Source of the DNA: JALORV01 sp963707445
Lineage (GTDB): Bacteria > Pseudomonadota > Gammaproteobacteria > Burkholderiales > Burkholderiaceae_F
Reading direction: 5' to 3'
Assembly (NCBI GenBank): GCA_963707445.1
Contig: CAVPPW010000023.1
Coordinates: 1-64,000, forward strand
DNA: 64,000 bases
The translations under genes were made by a program, and so were the position numbers. The notes below the pieces were generated by a model. The model saw only the letters and a list, made by a program, of their open reading frames with translations, was not told where the DNA came from and searched no databases. Positions 62,864-64,000 of the stretch are shown here, in pieces (the stretch's first letter is position 1; every line of letters begins with the position of its first letter).

Positions 62864-63691
62864 ATGGCGAGATTGCTGGCGATTGCTCCGGACCGGGGCC
62901 TGGCGGAGGCGCTCGATGCGGGGCTGGACGGGCATGAATGGCTCGCCTGCGGTGGAAATCTGGAGGCGTTGCGACGCGTTCGCGACGCGGCCATCGATGT
63001 CGTGATTACCGATCCGCTGACGACGGTCGATGACGATCTCGGGTTCGCGGACGAACTCCGGAACGTGCGCCCGGGGGTGCGGCTGATCGTCCTGGCGCCG
63101 GCCACCACACGGACTGATGTCGTCGCCGCGCTGCGGGCAAAGGTGTTCGCCTGCTTCACGGCGCCCTTCGATTACCGCGACATCGCCGGGATGGCCCGCT
63201 CCGCGCTCGATGCCGACCACTGGCAGCACGGCATCGAGGTGGTGTCCGGCCTGCCGCACTGGATGACCCTGCGCGTCTCGTGCCATCGGCTCACCGCGGA
63301 GCGGCTGATTCAGTTCATGACCGAGTGGGAACGCACGCTCCCGGAACTCGAGCGCGACCGGTTGATCACGGCCTTTCGCGAAATGCTCGTCAATGCGATG
63401 GAACATGGCGCCGGGTTCGATCCCGACAAGGTGATCGAGGTCACCGCCGCCCGCACGAAGCGCGCGATTGTCTATCACTTCCGCGACCCGGGGCGAGGAT
63501 TCGACCGCGCGGACCTCGCGCATGCCGCGAAAACCGCCGACGTCGAGGACCTGATTGAGACGGCGACCGAGCGCGACCGCACGGGCCGGCGGTCCGGAGG
63601 GTTCGGGATGCTGATCGTCCGGCAGATTGCCGACGAACTCGTCTACAACGAGCGCGGCAACGAAGTGCTGCTCATCAAGCACCTACGGTAG
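62864..63691 (+). CDS. Receiver-like domain fused to an HATPase (RsbW/anti-sigma-type) domain
   Basis: A 275-residue signalling protein. The N-terminal 120 residues look like a receiver domain (I-D-V-V-I-T-D-P-L, with the Asp at the phospho-acceptor position, and F-T-A-P-F-D-Y). The C-terminal half is a GHKL ATPase with the N-box F-R-E-M-L-V-N-A-M-E-H-G-A, the G1 box D-P-G-R-G-F-D and a G-G-F-G-M-L-I-V-R-Q-I-A-D-E G2 box. There is no His-phosphotransfer domain. The combination suggests a phosphorylation-controlled switch of the SpoIIAB/RsbW type. The frame is intact. Its 3' end overlaps the convergent xdhC-like gene by 17 bases. Confidence 0.82.
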   Translation: MARLLAIAPDRGLAEALDAGLDGHEWLACGGNLEALRRVRDAAIDVVITDPLTTVDDDLGFADELRNVRPGVRLIVLAPATTRTDVVAALRAKVFACFTAPFDYRDIAGMARSALDADHWQHGIEVVSGLPHWMTLRVSCHRLTAERLIQFMTEWERTLPELERDRLITAFREMLVNAMEHGAGFDPDKVIEVTAARTKRAIVYHFRDPGRGFDRADLAHAAKTADVEDLIETATERDRTGRRSGGFGMLIVRQIADELVYNERGNEVLLIKHLR

Positions 63692-64000
63692 TTGATGGCC
63701 GTCCGTACCGTTCCTGCGTGATCTGCGCCATCACGCTGAGCGCGATCTCGGCCGGAGTTCGGCCGCCAAGATCGAGACCGACCGGCGTTCTGATGGCGTC
63801 GATCCGCTCCTGCGCGACGCCCTCAGCCCTCAACATCTCCGCGATGAGCACGGCCTTACGACGGCTGCCGAGCAGGCCGATGTAGCGCGCATCCGTCTTG
63901 ACCGCGGCGAGGATGCAGTCGCCATCCAGCTTGTGCCCGCGGGTGGCGACGACGATGTAGCTGGACCAGCCGTAGTCGAGGGACGCGAGCGTGTCCGGAA
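63675..64000 (-). CDS. XdhC family protein (5' end cut by window)
   Basis: The visible 108 codons are the C-terminal Rossmann domain of an XdhC/CoxI protein, which helps insert the sulfurated molybdenum cofactor into xanthine dehydrogenase-type enzymes. Landmarks are Y-I-V-V-A-T-R-G-H-K-L-D, A-R-Y-I-G-L-L-G-S-R-R-K, I-R-T-P-V-G-L-D-L-G-G-R-T-P-A-E-I-A and the ending V-M-A-Q-I-T. The N-terminus lies beyond the window edge. The stop at 63675-63677 falls inside the end of the convergent signalling gene. No molybdenum enzyme gene is within the window. Confidence 0.88.
   Translation of the reverse strand, partial: PDTLASLDYGWSSYIVVATRGHKLDGDCILAAVKTDARYIGLLGSRRKAVLIAEMLRAEGVAQERIDAIRTPVGLDLGGRTPAEIALSVMAQITQERYGRPSTTVGA

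Overview
The window is about 64 kb of GC-rich DNA. From about 1 to 58.78 kb the proteins look proteobacterial, most like Betaproteobacteria/Burkholderiales. This rests on SurE, a stand-alone LigD-type polymerase, the TreS-maltokinase fusion, a MalQ-TreY fusion, PotDABC, AtoE and Burkholderiales-like small stress proteins. From about 58.78 kb to the end the style changes: an amidohydrolase, an 'acidobacterial duplicated orphan permease' (ADOP) type protein, a receiver-HATPase protein and XdhC. This part reads more like Acidobacteriota. The join falls inside a truncated DUF3303 gene and may be an assembly chimera.

Layout. 0-10 kb: a stress and repair neighbourhood with a secreted Cys-repeat protein, surE, a lipid kinase, a peptidoglycan-binding protein, exonuclease III, a primase-polymerase, an ATP-dependent ligase, CsbD, a histone-like basic protein, small membrane proteins and hemerythrin. 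10.5-33.3 kb: a very large alpha-glucan/trehalose region. A leftward run of genes with short gaps or overlaps reads glgB, glgE, treS-mak, an MscS-like membrane protein, glgX, treZ, malQ-treY. A six-hairpin glycosidase points at its end. Across a divergent region a rightward set reads glk, a GH15 remnant, a membrane-anchored otsA, otsB. Together they carry the GlgE, TreS, TreYZ and OtsAB routes, linking trehalose, maltose 1-phosphate and glycogen. 33.4-42.4 kb: a GH3 beta-glucosidase divergent from four genes coupled by 4-base overlaps (GH144/PF10091-like, glucoamylase, ABC transporter, CocE-like hydrolase), possibly for beta-1,2-glucan. 42.4-48.3 kb: a highly structured MITE-like element, an MFS transporter, RidA, AtoE, an exported methyltransferase and LysE. 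48.7-55.9 kb: two IS110-family elements bracketing a potDABC polyamine transport operon. 56-58.8 kb: DUF1801, a glycine-zipper protein, class I aldolase and a truncated DUF3303 gene. 58.8-64 kb: the second-style segment.

Reading-frame quality is uneven. Many genes are clearly recognisable but broken by single-base frameshifts. These are densest in about 22.0-28.2, 49.1-53.9 and 58.8-60.2 kb, where the DNA is also unusually GC-rich. The simplest explanation is residual long-read indels rather than wholesale decay. I therefore annotate such genes end to end as CDS and note where the frame breaks.
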